From: JALHNI01 sp044226365
GTDB taxonomy: Bacteria > Acidobacteriota > Terriglobia > Bryobacterales > Bryobacteraceae
Length of the DNA: 64,000 bases
Assembly (NCBI GenBank): GCA_044226365.1
Contig: JBGAHE010000010.1
Coordinates: 1 to 64,000, forward strand
Direction: 5' to 3'
Shown: one piece after another, positions 16,172 to 26,721 of the stretch
Position numbering within the stretch: position 1 is the stretch's first letter
Layout of the letters: the number at the start of each line of letters is the position of its first letter
Notes under the pieces: generated by a model
What the model saw: the letters and a program-made list of their open reading frames with translations, nothing else
The model's database searches: none
What the model was told of the DNA's origin: nothing
Translations under genes and position numbers: made by a program

Positions 16172-16706
16172 TCCAGCATCCCACGCCGCGCTGGCGGGTT
16201 ACTGGCACGGGGCGATGGGCGAGGAGGGCGTCGAGAGCAAGGCGTAAGTCCTCGCGCGTGACTTTGGTGCGCGTCTTGCCGTAGTCGACATATTGGTCAT
16301 CGATGCGTCCGCGGTAACGCAATTGGCCGGTGGCATCGTAGACGAAGACTTCGGGGGTAAGTTGCGCCTGGAGTTGGCGCGAGAGGGTGAAGTGAGGGTC
16401 GAGGAGGACGGGGAAGGTCTGGGCGGGTGGCTGGAGGTGGCCGGGAGTGACGCCATAAAACACGACGGACGGATATTGTTCGGCGAGGCGGTTGAGCACG
16501 GGGCGGTAGCGGCCGGAGATGGGACACTGACTGTCCAGCGTAATGAACACGGTGAGCTTGGCCGGCCACTGGTGGAGTTGACCGGCGGTGTCGGTGAGGC
16601 GGAAGTCGGGGGGCGCGGCGAGGGCGCTGAGGGTGAAAAGAGCGCATGCTACGCTCTCAAGAATGAACGACCTCGTAGTCCGGAGCCGTGATGGCGAAAT
16701 TGGCAT
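16152..16706 (-). CDS. Secreted thioredoxin-fold (redoxin/AhpC-TSA-like) protein
   Basis: About 184 residues if started at the ATG at 16706 (16709 also possible). This gives a plausible signal peptide with a basic front and a FILESVACALFTLSALAA core. After it come PDFRLTDTAGQLHQWP and VFITLDSQCPISGRYRP: a peroxiredoxin/redoxin fold with one Cys in an SQCPISxRY motif, and a late VGCW Cys near the end. The SQCPISNRY-type redoxins are frequent in acidobacteria and planctomycetes, often with c-type cytochromes. Either start lies 44-47 nt inside the divergent fadJ-like gene, so the start is uncertain. Confidence 0.7.
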   Translation of the reverse strand: MPISPSRLRTTRSFILESVACALFTLSALAAPPDFRLTDTAGQLHQWPAKLTVFITLDSQCPISGRYRPVLNRLAEQYPSVVFYGVTPGHLQPPAQTFPVLLDPHFTLSRQLQAQLTPEVFVYDATGQLRYRGRIDDQYVDYGKTRTKVTREDLRLALDALLAHRPVPVTRQRGVGCWIEYGAR

Positions 16707-18731
16707 CATAACGATCAATAACCCGCCGGTGAACGCGCTGAGTCCGGGCGTGCCGGAAGGGATCGCCGAGTCAATAGCCGAGTTCAATGCCGACGCGGCG
16801 GTGGCGGCGATCGTGCTGATCGGCGGCGGACGAACGTTCATCGCCGGCGCCGATATCAAAGAGTTTGGCAAGATTACGAGCGGAAAGAAAGTGGGCGTGG
16901 GCCTGGTGGAGGTCTGCCTGCAGGTGGAGAACTCGCCGAAGCCGGTGGTGATGGCGATCCACGGTACGGCGTTGGGCGGCGGACTTGAACTGGCGATGGC
17001 GGGGCATTATCGGGTGGCGGTGGCTTCGGCGCAGGTGGGGCAGCCAGAAGTGAAGCTGGGGCTGATTCCGGGCGCGGCGGGGACGCAGCGCTTGCCGCGG
17101 CTGGCGGGGCTGGGGATGGCGCTCGAGATGTGCGTATACGGCGCGCCGATCTCGGCGACCGCCGCGCTTGACTGCGGCATTCTCGACGATGTGATCATGG
17201 GCGACCTGCTGACCGGCGCGGTGGCCTTTGCGCGGGACAAGGTGGGTCTGCCATTCACCAAGGTGAGCGATCGCGCCGAGAAGCTGGTGGACCAGGGCGA
17301 GATCGCCGCAGCGCGGGAGAAACTGGCGAAGCGGGGGCGGCCGATGCTGGCCGAGCGGCGGGCGATCGACGCGATTGAGGCGGCGGTGCAGTTCGACTTT
17401 GTGGGCGGCTGCGCGAAAGAAGCCGAGTACTTCAAGGAGTGCCTGTTCTCGGATGAGAGCAAGGCGATGATCCACACGTTCTTTGGCGAGCGGGCGGTGG
17501 CGAAGATTCCGGGGCTCGAGAAGGAAACGCCGGTGTTGCCGGTGAAGTCCGTGGGGATCGTCGGGGCGGGGACGATGGGCGCCGGGATCGCGATGGTGTA
17601 TGCGAACGCCGGGATTCCGGTGCTGCTGAAGGAGACGACGGCGGAGGCGCTCGATCGCGGCCTGGGGAATATCCGGAAGAACTATGCGTCGACGGTGAAG
17701 AAGGGCCGGCTGACGGAAGCCGAGATGGAGAAACGCCTTGGGCTGATCACGGGAACGCTGACCTATGACGGCTTCGAGAAGGTGGACCTGGTGACGGAGG
17801 CCGTGTTCGAGAACATGGCGCTGAAGCGCGCCGTGTTCGCAGAGATCGATGCGGTGGCGCGGCCGGGCTGTGTGCTCGCTTCAAATACTTCGACGCTCGA
17901 CATCGACGAGATTGCGGCGGCGACGGGGCGGCCGGAGTGGGTGATCGGGACGCACTTCTTCAGCCCCGCGAACGTCATGCGGCTGCTGGAAATCGTGCGC
18001 GGAGCGAAGACGTCGGCGACGGTGCAGGCGACGGCCATGGCCCTGGCCAAGACGCTGAAGAAGACGGGCGTGATGGTGGGCAACTGCTTCGGCTTTGTGG
18101 GCAATCGGATGTTTGGGCCGTATCGGCGTGAAGGCGAGTTCATGGTGCAGGAGGGCGCGACGCCGGAGCAGGTAGATGGCGCGTTGTACGAGTTCGGAAT
18201 GGCGATGGGGCCGCTGGCGACGGGCGATCTGGCGGGGCTCGACGTCGGGTGGCGCGTGCGGCAGGAGAATCCGGCGGAGTTCGCCGGCGTGCGGCAACCG
18301 GTGATTGAGGACCGGCTGGTGGAAGCAGGGCACTACGGGCAGAAGACGGGGCGCGGCTGGTATCGGTACGACGAGCAGCGGCGTCCGCAGACGGATGAGT
18401 TCGTCACGCAGTTGATCGACGAGGTGCGGCGGGAGAACGGGATTACGCCGCGGACGGTGACGAACGAGGAGATCGTGGAGCGCGCGATATACGCGCTGGT
18501 GAACGAAGGCGCGCGGATTCTGGCAGAGGGGATTGCGCTGCGCTCGGTGGACATCGACATGGTTTACGTGATGGGCTACGGCTTTCCGGCGCGGCGGGGC
18601 GGTCCGATGTTTTATGCGGACACGGTGGGGTTGGCGAAGGTGCTGGAGCGCGCGCGGGCGTTTGGGTGGACGCCGGCACCGTTGCTGGTGCAACTGGCCG
18701 AGAGCGGCGGACGGTTTACGGATTGGTCGCG

Positions 18732-18735
<4 letters not shown>
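16663..18735 (+). CDS. fadJ: 3-hydroxyacyl-CoA dehydrogenase/enoyl-CoA hydratase (FadJ/FadB alpha-type)
   Basis: 690 residues from the ATG at 16663; an upstream in-frame start adds a stretch with no homology pattern. Residues 1-190 are crotonase: NPPVNALSP, GGGRTFIAGADIKEF (oxyanion hole), and KPVVMAIHGTALGGGLELAMAGHYRVA. From residue about 295 the NAD-binding domain begins with VGIVGAGTMGAGIAMVYANAG, followed by SNTSTLDIDEIA and IGTHFFSPANVMRLLEIV with the catalytic His, and two C-terminal 3HCDH helical units (GNCFGFVGNRMF; VYVMGYGFPARRGGPMFYAD). It carries out hydration and dehydrogenation in fatty-acid beta-oxidation. The thiolase partner is not adjacent. It overlaps the convergent transporter gene by 4 nt. 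Confidence 0.93.
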
Positions 18736-20189
<1,454 letters not shown>

Positions 20190-20206
20190 GAAATCGATGA
20201 TAGCGT

Positions 20207-21298
20207 CTATTCGCGCAGGAACTTGGCGGCCAAGGCGGAGGCGCGACGGCGCAGGTCGGCGCGCTCGGTGGAGGCGAGGACTAACTGGCAATGCTCGGCG
20301 GCTTCGATGCCGCGACCTTGGGAGGCGAGTAACTCGGCGAGCAAAAGGTGAGAGCGTTCGGTGTATTCCCAGTCGTGACGGGCGCCGGCGGCGAGCGAGC
20401 GGGTGAGGACTTCGATGGCGCGCGAGGTGGGGAGGAGGGAAGCGAGGTCGTAGGCGATGACGCTGATCTCGGGGGCGAGTTCGTGGGCGACTTCGAGCAG
20501 GCGCACGGCTTCGTCGCGATTGCGGTTGCGCATCTCAATGGCCGCGTGGCGGCGCTCCCAGGCTTGTTGCCAGCGGATGGGCCAGGGGCGGACTTCGGGA
20601 GAGTGAGGCAGGAAGAGAACCTGGGTGGGCTGGCGGAGGTCTTTGGGGCTGACGGTCCAGCGGTTGGTGCGGAGGCGGAGAACGTTGGGCTGTTGGACGA
20701 GCCAGGGGTCGATGGGGCCGAGCGAGGCGGGCAGGTCCGTCAGTTCGGGGATGCGGTAGTGCATCGGGATGAGGATAGACGGGCGCAGCACTTTGCGAAT
20801 CTCGTCGATTTGCGCGGTCTTGAGGATGTGCTGTTCGCCATCGATGGGGAGCAGGAGGACGTCGACGCGGCCCAGACGTTTGAGGCCTTCGGCGTCCGGC
20901 AGACCGGCGTCGCCGAAGTGGGCGACGCGGATGCCGCCGGCTTCGACGACGAAGATCGTGCTGCGGTAGTTGAACTCGGCGCCAAAGCCGCCGGCATGGC
21001 GAGTGGCGACGCCGGTGACGCGGAACGCACCGAGGGTGTATTCGCCGGGCTCGCGGAAGGCGGGTGCGCGGAAGTAGTAACTGGCGTCGTGGTCGTAGTG
21101 CGGGTGGGTAACCAGGACGAAGTCGGCGGTGACGTTCTCGGGGAAGGTGTAGCCCAGCCAGCGCTCGCTGTTATAGGGGTCGATGACGAGGCGCTGGCCG
21201 TTGGTGGCTTCGAGGACGAAGCTGGCATGCGCCAGATACTCGACGGTGATCTGCGCCAGGGCGGGCCACGCAAGGAGGAACAGCGCGGCGAGACGCAT
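20207..21298 (-). CDS. Secreted metallo-beta-lactamase-fold hydrolase with helical C-terminal region
   Basis: 363 residues. Signal peptide (MRLAALFLLAWPALAQ), then an UlaG-like MBL domain: the metal motif HPHYDHDAS (near residue 65), VAHFGDAGLP, and LIPMHYRIPE with a late His. From about residue 245 the protein turns into TPR-like helices (IEMRNRNRDEAVRLLEVAHEL; SHLLLAELLASQGRGIEAAEHCQ). The helical extension is not part of the standard UlaG-like enzyme. Substrate unknown. It ends the minus-strand zwf-opcA-pgl run, 3 nt after pgl. Confidence 0.85.
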   Translation of the reverse strand: MRLAALFLLAWPALAQITVEYLAHASFVLEATNGQRLVIDPYNSERWLGYTFPENVTADFVLVTHPHYDHDASYYFRAPAFREPGEYTLGAFRVTGVATRHAGGFGAEFNYRSTIFVVEAGGIRVAHFGDAGLPDAEGLKRLGRVDVLLLPIDGEQHILKTAQIDEIRKVLRPSILIPMHYRIPELTDLPASLGPIDPWLVQQPNVLRLRTNRWTVSPKDLRQPTQVLFLPHSPEVRPWPIRWQQAWERRHAAIEMRNRNRDEAVRLLEVAHELAPEISVIAYDLASLLPTSRAIEVLTRSLAAGARHDWEYTERSHLLLAELLASQGRGIEAAEHCQLVLASTERADLRRRASALAAKFLRE

Positions 21299-21301
21299 GG
21301 C

Positions 21302-22027
21302 TTAGTCCAACTTGGCGGCGGCGGCTTCGTCGAGATACCAGGCGACGTTGCGGCCGTGCGGCGTGTCGATCTGCGACGGGTATTGGAGCGGGTCGTGGTC
21401 GGCGTTGAAGACCTGGTGGAGCGGCTCGGCTTTGTCGGCGCCGGCGGCGAGGACCACGGTGTGGCGGGCGTGAAGCAGCACGCCGGGCAGCAGCGTGATG
21501 CGGTATTTACCGAGCTTGGGCACCCAGACCGAAGCGCAGATGCCTTCGCGATCTTCAATGAGCGGTTCGCCGGGGAAGAGGCTGGCGGTGTGCGCGTCAG
21601 CGCCCATGCCGCGGTGGATGACGTCGAAGGCAGGCAACTCGCCGGGCTTCAGGTCGAAGAAGGCGGTGATTTCGTCCTGGTAGATTCGCGCGGCGTCATC
21701 GGGGCGAAGTTCGCCTTTGATCCGATGGACGTTGCGGGCGGGGAAGTGGGCGGGCCTGATGAAGGACTCTTCGCACATGCGGTAATTGCTGTCCGGATCG
21801 GTGGGACCGACGCAACGCTCGTCGACGAAGAACAGATGGACCTCGCTCCAATCAAAGCGCGTGCGCGACATATGGCCGAACATCAGCTTGGGCGTGGAGC
21901 CGCCGGAGACGGCCAGCGACACGGGTCGGCTGGCATTGAGGGCGGTTTCCAGTTCGCGAAAGATGCGCTGCGCACAATGGGCGGCAGCGTCGTCCGGGGT
22001 GGCGTAAGCGTACCAGTTGACACTCAT
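21302..22027 (-). CDS. pgl: 6-phosphogluconolactonase
   Basis: 241 residues. Motifs of the DevB/Pgl family are visible: LAVSGGSTPKLMF near residue 40, HLFFVDERCVGPTDPDSNYRM, and FDVIHRGMGADAHTASLFPG with the catalytic His region (usually LLGMGxDGHxASLFPG; here HRGMGADAH). It hydrolyses 6-phosphogluconolactone in the oxidative pentose phosphate pathway. It overlaps the end of opcA by 4 nt (ATGA). The usual Gly-Asp-Gly is replaced by Gly-Ala-Asp-Ala, a mild departure. Confidence 0.92.
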   Translation of the reverse strand: MSVNWYAYATPDDAAAHCAQRIFRELETALNASRPVSLAVSGGSTPKLMFGHMSRTRFDWSEVHLFFVDERCVGPTDPDSNYRMCEESFIRPAHFPARNVHRIKGELRPDDAARIYQDEITAFFDLKPGELPAFDVIHRGMGADAHTASLFPGEPLIEDREGICASVWVPKLGKYRITLLPGVLLHARHTVVLAAGADKAEPLHQVFNADHDPLQYPSQIDTPHGRNVAWYLDEAAAAKLD

Positions 22028-22989
22028 AGACGGGCGAGCACGCGTTCGAAGATCGGGTCGCGGTCGAGGACTTCGAACTCTTCGAGCAGCAAGGTGGATT
22101 GGGTGAGCTTGGGGAACATCAGGGCGCCTTGGAAGCAATCCCAGCGCGTTTCGACCTGATTGGCGTCCTTGCGGTTGATGGTGGCGACAAAGCCATCGCC
22201 GCGCAACTCGAGGGACTGAATCTCCCAAGGGCGCGTTTCGCGAAGGCTCTTGTACTCGATGGTGACTTTTTGCGGCAGCGACGAAGCCACCCACTCGGCG
22301 AGATAGCGCGTGGTGGTGGGCGTGGTGAGGCTGCGGTGCGTGACGGTGATGCTCTGGATCTCCTGGTAGTGCGAAGCGCAACTGGGGTGATCGAAGAGCT
22401 GGGCAACGGATTCGCGCCAGCGGGTGACGCGGGCCCAGGCGAGGTCGCCGACGCCGTAGCCGGCTTGCTGCAGTTCCTGGAGCTTGGCGATGGTCCACTC
22501 GGGGTCCTCGGAGTCCCGGCTATCGACGATCACTTTGCGCGACATCGCGAGCAGGGCCTTGAATTCGTCGTAGCGGAGGAGGCCGGCGTGGCGGAACCAG
22601 ATGACGATGGGCAGTTCCGGCGCCCAGAGGCCGCGGATGACGCTGGGCGTATCGCGCAGGGTGTCCTGGGTGGCGACGATTTCGATTTGCTCAGCGCAGA
22701 TCTGCTGACGGCGGCCGAAGGGCATCCAGCATTGGGCGAGCGCACGCCCTTCGAGGATCGGCGTCGACATTTTTTTGACGCGGAGCACGATGACGCGGCT
22801 GGGGAACTCGTGCATCAGGTCGGCGATGGTCTCGCCGACTTCGACGTCGCCTTCGACGCAGACCAGCAGATTCATGGCACAGGCGCGCAGCACGCCGCCG
22901 CTTTTGTCTTCGACGCCTTGCTTACCGAGGTCCTCCCAGACGTGCGCGAGTTCGCGGAGGAGTTGGTCGGCCTGGAGGGTGGTGCCCAT
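22024..22989 (-). CDS. opcA: Glucose-6-phosphate dehydrogenase assembly protein OpcA
   Basis: 321 residues. Position directly between zwf and pgl, together with sequence features of the family (MNLLVCVEGD early on, RVIVLRVK, LWAPELPIVIWFRHAG, KVIVDSRDSEDP), supports OpcA. OpcA is an allosteric and assembly factor for G6PDH in cyanobacteria and actinobacteria; its role in this lineage is inferred. The gene abuts zwf (stop at 22990, start at 22989) and overlaps pgl by 4 nt. Confidence 0.9.
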   Translation of the reverse strand: MGTTLQADQLLRELAHVWEDLGKQGVEDKSGGVLRACAMNLLVCVEGDVEVGETIADLMHEFPSRVIVLRVKKMSTPILEGRALAQCWMPFGRRQQICAEQIEIVATQDTLRDTPSVIRGLWAPELPIVIWFRHAGLLRYDEFKALLAMSRKVIVDSRDSEDPEWTIAKLQELQQAGYGVGDLAWARVTRWRESVAQLFDHPSCASHYQEIQSITVTHRSLTTPTTTRYLAEWVASSLPQKVTIEYKSLRETRPWEIQSLELRGDGFVATINRKDANQVETRWDCFQGALMFPKLTQSTLLLEEFEVLDRDPIFERVLARL

Positions 22990-24561
22990 TTACGGCGTCC
23001 TCCACTGATGGCCGTGGATGCCGAGCATTTCTTCGGAAGCGCGCGGGCCCCAGGTGCCGGCGTCGTAATTGGGGAAGTCGAACTTGGTGTTCTTCCAGAC
23101 TTCCATGATGGGCTGGACGACTTTCCAACTGGCTTCCACCATGTCCTGGCGGGTGTAGAGCGTGGAGTCGCCGGCCATCACGTCGACGAGCAGGGTCTCG
23201 TAGGCGGTGGGCGTACGGGTGCCGAAGCTGGTGCCGTAGTTGAAGTCCATCGAAACCGGACGCAGGCGCATGCCGCCGCCGGGCTGCTTCGAAAGGAAGC
23301 GCATTGAGATGCCCTCTTCCGGCTGAATGCGGAGGATGAGCATGTTGGGGCGGCCGCCGAAGCTGCCGAGCGGTTCGCCGGTGAACACCGAGTGGGGCGC
23401 TTCGTTGAACTGGATGGCGATTTCGGTGACGCGCTTGGGCAGCCGCTTGCCGCTGCGGATGTAGAACGGGACGCCAGCCCAGCGCCAGTTGTCGACGAAG
23501 AAGGTGGCCGAGGCGTAGGTATCGGTTTGCGCGTCCGGGCTGACGTTCTCTTCCTGGCGGAAGCCCTTGATGTCCTGGCCACCGATGCGCGACGGGCCGT
23601 ATTGGCCGGGGACGGCGTTTTCCAGAACTTCTTCGGGCCGCATGATGCGGATGGAACGGAGGAGCTTGGCGCGTTCGTCGCGGACAGCGTCGGGTTCGAA
23701 GACCGCGGACGGCTCCATGGCGACGGTGGCCATGATCTGCAGCAGGTGACCCTGGATCATGTCGCGTAGGGCACCGGTTTCCTGGTAGAACGCGCCGCGG
23801 CCTTCGACGCCGATGGATTCGGCGGCGGTGATCTGGACGTGGTTGACGTAACGGCGGTCCCAGAGCGGTTCGAAGATGCCGTTGCCGAAGCGGAAGGCGA
23901 AGACGTTCTGGACGGTTTCTTTGCCGAGATAGTGATCGATGCGGTAGACGTCGGTTTCCGGGAAGACGCGCTGCACGACTTCGTTCAATTCGCGGGCCGT
24001 TTCGAGGTCGTGGCCGAAGGGCTTTTCGATGACCAGTCGGCGGTAGCCTTGGCCGACAGGCTGGGCGGATTTGGGGGCGAGTCCGGCGGCGCCGAGCTGT
24101 TCGATGACCGGCGCGTAGTAGCTGGGCTGCGTGGAGAGGTAGTAGAGGATGTTGCCGCCGGTGCCGTGGGCGGCTTCGACTTCGGCGAGCTTTTCGCGGA
24201 TGGCCACATAGCAGGCCGGATCCTTCACGTCGCCGGCAATGTAGTAGAGCTTGCGGGCGAACTCCTGCCAGAGGTCTTCGTCGAAGGCACTGTCTTCGAG
24301 GTACTTCTTGACGCTTTCGTACATCTTCTGGCGAAAGGCTTCGTCAGTGAGGGGCGTGCGGGAGTTGCCGATGACGGCAAAGCCGGCCGGCAGCCGGCGT
24401 TCGTAAGCCAGACGGTAAAGAGCCGGAAGAAGCTTGCGCATGGTGAGATCGCCGTTGGCGCCAAAAATGACGAGGGCCAAAGGAGCCAGGCGACGTTCAA
24501 AACGCAGGGGATCTTCGAACGGATTGGTCAAAGCAGCGGGGGGAGCGGGAGCAGCGGCCAT
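22990..24561 (-). CDS. zwf: Glucose-6-phosphate 1-dehydrogenase
   Basis: 523 residues, normal length. The N-terminal NADP fold shows VIFGANGDLTMRKLLPALYRL near residue 32, the substrate-binding signature YRIDHYLGKETVQN near residue 207, and FAFRFGNGIFEPLW after it. VPFYIRSGKRLPKR further on is also diagnostic. It makes 6-phosphogluconolactone and NADPH. First gene of the zwf-opcA-pgl operon; divergent from a small plus-strand gene across about 48 bp. Confidence 0.97.
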   Translation of the reverse strand: MAAAPAPPAALTNPFEDPLRFERRLAPLALVIFGANGDLTMRKLLPALYRLAYERRLPAGFAVIGNSRTPLTDEAFRQKMYESVKKYLEDSAFDEDLWQEFARKLYYIAGDVKDPACYVAIREKLAEVEAAHGTGGNILYYLSTQPSYYAPVIEQLGAAGLAPKSAQPVGQGYRRLVIEKPFGHDLETARELNEVVQRVFPETDVYRIDHYLGKETVQNVFAFRFGNGIFEPLWDRRYVNHVQITAAESIGVEGRGAFYQETGALRDMIQGHLLQIMATVAMEPSAVFEPDAVRDERAKLLRSIRIMRPEEVLENAVPGQYGPSRIGGQDIKGFRQEENVSPDAQTDTYASATFFVDNWRWAGVPFYIRSGKRLPKRVTEIAIQFNEAPHSVFTGEPLGSFGGRPNMLILRIQPEEGISMRFLSKQPGGGMRLRPVSMDFNYGTSFGTRTPTAYETLLVDVMAGDSTLYTRQDMVEASWKVVQPIMEVWKNTKFDFPNYDAGTWGPRASEEMLGIHGHQWRTP

Positions 24562-24609
24562 GAAACCCCAAACATAGCACGGCGATGTGCTTCAATGGGA
24601 GTTCCGGTC

Positions 24610-24891
24610 ATGAGCGTCCTGGTCCGCATTGGCAATCGCAAGGCGATCTTTCGCACCGGTGTATGGATTTGCAGCGACGCGATGACCGAAACGTTGCTGA
24701 ATGAAACGACCGAATCGTGGATTATGGCGACGGGCGGGCCGCCGCTGAATCATCCGGATCCGGAGCACGCCGCGGCTCATGAAGTGATCCGGCGCGTGGG
24801 CGGGGCGATCACGATGCACATTCCCGCCGTCAACCGCGGCATCCGCAAACACTTCTTCGGCCGGCGCCAGATGCGCCTGAAATTCGACTAA
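24610..24891 (+). CDS. Small conserved-looking hypothetical protein
   Basis: 93 residues from the ATG at 24610, chosen because GGGAG lies 8 nt upstream; an ATG at 24595 is also in frame. The sequence (SVLVRIGNRKAIFRTGVWIC; PLNHPDPEHAAAHEVIRRVGG; IRKHFFGRRQMRLKFD) is compact and basic at the C-terminus. I do not recognise a family. It stands between zwf (divergent) and the cupin gene (convergent, 6-nt gap). Confidence 0.6.
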   Translation: MSVLVRIGNRKAIFRTGVWICSDAMTETLLNETTESWIMATGGPPLNHPDPEHAAAHEVIRRVGGAITMHIPAVNRGIRKHFFGRRQMRLKFD

Positions 24892-24897
24892 ATCGTC

Positions 24898-25437
24898 TTA
24901 GCCGTGTTCCGGCAGGAACTCATTGTGACCGCTGATGATGAGCAGGACGTTGCCGTGGTCGGTTTCGAGAGTGGGGTGCACGACGCCGGCGCGCGTCGCA
25001 ACGAAGTCGCCCTGCAGGTAGCGTGAATCGCCCCAGCGGACGTCGCCCGAGATTACCAGGCATTGCTCGTCGTCGTAGTGGATATGGCGCGGATACCGGG
25101 CGCCCGGCTGCATGCGGACGAGGTTGGTATACATGCCGGTTTTGGCGTCGTGGTAGAGCGGCTTAAAGTCGATGCCGGGCAGGCCGGTATGACGCCAGCC
25201 GCCGTCGTAAGTGCGGATTTCGCTGGCGGGCTTGAGCTGTTCGTACTCCGAGACGCGGCGGAGGAGACGGTCGCGCAGGGAGGGGGGCGGCGGGACGGGT
25301 TCGAGCAAGCCTCCGAGCAGGGCGGCGGCTTCGCGGTCCGCGGCAATCAACTGGCGCGGGAGGTCGGCGGCTTCGGCCGGGGTGAGGAACTCAAGCGCCG
25401 CCAGGCTGATCCGTTCGGCGAGTTCTTCGGGGGTCAT
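24898..25437 (-). CDS. Cupin-domain anti-sigma factor-like protein (ChrR type)
   Basis: 179 residues. The N-terminal ~60 residues are a helical segment (LAERISLAALEFLTPAEAADLPR) and residues about 85-175 are a cupin barrel with a complete set of metal ligands: H118 and H120 (RHIHYDDE), E124, and H154. Position (4-nt overlap with an ECF sigma gene) and domain order match ChrR-like anti-sigma factors. However, the N-terminal part has no Cys and lacks the zinc-binding HxxxCxxC of true ChrR, so release of the sigma factor would have to work through the cupin site or differently. Confidence 0.82.
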   Translation of the reverse strand: MTPEELAERISLAALEFLTPAEAADLPRQLIAADREAAALLGGLLEPVPPPPSLRDRLLRRVSEYEQLKPASEIRTYDGGWRHTGLPGIDFKPLYHDAKTGMYTNLVRMQPGARYPRHIHYDDEQCLVISGDVRWGDSRYLQGDFVATRAGVVHPTLETDHGNVLLIISGHNEFLPEHG

Positions 25438-26018
25438 ACGGATTCTCCCAGGACGCCGCGCAGGCGCTTGAGGCCGAGGCGGATGCGGGTCTTGATGGTG
25501 CCCAGGGGCAGGTCGAGGCGTTCGGACAACTCCGCGTGACTCAAACCGCCAAAAAAGGCCAATAGCAAAGCTTCTCTCTGTTCCGGCGGGAGGTCCGCCA
25601 TGGCGGCGTGGATGCGTTGCCGCCATTGGTTGTGGGCGGTAGCCGCCTCAGGGTTGTCGGGAGACACCGCGATCTCGGGGAAAAAGTCGGAGCCGGAGAG
25701 GTCGAGCGTACGCGGCTGGGCGTGGCGCGACCGGATACGGTCAATGGCCACCGTGCGGGACATCATCACCAGCCAGGCGGTGACGCTGCCGCGCTCGGGC
25801 GTGTAGCTGGGAGCATTGCGCCAGGCTTTCATGAAGACGTCGAGGACGACTTCTTCGGCGTCCTGTGGATTGGCGAGCATGCGCAAGGCTACGGCGTGGA
25901 TCAGGGAACTGGTGCGGTCGTAGAGTTCTCCCATGGCCTGCTGATTTCCCGCGGCCATGGCGCTCACCAAATGCGCCAAATGGGCATCCGGTTGGACGGC
26001 GGGTCTCGGTTGGCTCAT
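25434..26018 (-). CDS. ECF-family RNA polymerase sigma factor
   Basis: 194 residues from the ATG at 26018; an ATG at 26111 would give a longer, non-homologous N-terminus. Region 2 is seen in AGNQQAMGELYDRTSSLIHAVALRMLANPQDAEEVVLDVFMKAW (residues about 24-66), and region 4 in LPPEQREALLLAFFGGLSHAELSERLDLPLGTIKTRIRLGLKRLR near the C-terminus. Group resembles the RpoE/SigK-type sigma factors paired with cupin (ChrR-like) anti-sigma proteins, such as the partner that overlaps its 3' end by 4 nt. Such pairs often answer oxidative or singlet-oxygen stress; the signal here is unknown. Confidence 0.93.
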   Translation of the reverse strand: MSQPRPAVQPDAHLAHLVSAMAAGNQQAMGELYDRTSSLIHAVALRMLANPQDAEEVVLDVFMKAWRNAPSYTPERGSVTAWLVMMSRTVAIDRIRSRHAQPRTLDLSGSDFFPEIAVSPDNPEAATAHNQWRQRIHAAMADLPPEQREALLLAFFGGLSHAELSERLDLPLGTIKTRIRLGLKRLRGVLGESV

Positions 26019-26111
26019 GGCAGAGGGATCGCGCGCGAACGCGGATTGACTACCGAGCTTAATGGAGAACCGCTCTGAAGTGAAGACCAAGGCCGATGAA
26101 GCTTTCGTCAT

Positions 26112-26721
26112 GGTGTACGGAGGCGAGGGGCAGTTGGATCTACGGCGGGGACAAATTGTCTTGGGGGGCGCGCAAATTGGCGCAAAAGATCTAGGGTTCG
26201 GTGAGAGGAATCAATGGTTTACGGATTGGTAAGACGCTTGCAATCCTGTAGTGTGCGGCGATCCTCACGTATGCCGTTGCCCGGTTCTTGGGAGGCTCCT
26301 CCGGGCCTCCCATCCTGGCCAAAGAGGATCAAAAAAATAGCCGACCAGGAAGGGGTCTCCTGGCCGGCTTGGTTCGCTTCGAGACGGGTGGCTCGGTGGC
26401 GATGCTCAAAAAAACTCATCAGCGGGACGAAATACGTCCTCGGCTCATTACGTCGCTGTCATCGCCGATTCCGGGAATCGGGTGAAGCGAAACCTACTGT
26501 GGTCCTCCGAAAGTCAGTGGGGCTTGAACACTTCTGCGAGCGTTTTGCCCTCTGAAGCGAATCTACCTGGGGGCGAGCGGGCGAACAATAAACCAAAGCA
26601 CTAACTATGGGCCTGACCGTACCGGCACTCGGCGCGGGGCGGTACCGGGACCCCCGGAACGAGGTGGCGCCGCGGCCGATCTAAGTGGCGGCATACAATA
26701 GGGGAAACGCGGGAGGCAGCG
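26112..26721 (+). other. 610-bp region without a convincing gene; hairpin-rich
   Basis: No frame shows codon usage or sequence like a protein. Two strong hairpins stand out. GGGAGG (26290-26295) pairs with CCTCCC (26306-26311). GCCGACCAGGA (26340-26350) pairs with TCCTGGCCGGC (26358-26368) with one mismatch; the two hairpins are linked by an A-rich stretch. A third, weaker one is GATTC/GAATC around 26467-26479, and GTACCG/CGGTAC spans 26619-26645. The region could be the long leader of the hydrolase gene at 26722 or a small RNA. I could not match it to tmRNA, RNase P RNA, SRP RNA or a cobalamin riboswitch by their conserved cores. Confidence 0.4.

Noticed and set aside
20348..22159. 603-codon plus-strand open frame
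   Set aside because: Antisense of the MBL-fold and pgl genes, which have clear motifs; same low-complexity Glu/Gly/Asp composition.
26340..26368. Cobalamin riboswitch core
   Set aside because: The CCAGGA...TCCTGG hairpin superficially resembles a B12 box, but the other conserved parts are missing and no B12-related gene follows.
26214..26555. 113-codon frame in the large intergenic region
   Set aside because: Composition is unlike neighbouring genes, there is no ribosome-binding site, and it runs through the hairpins.
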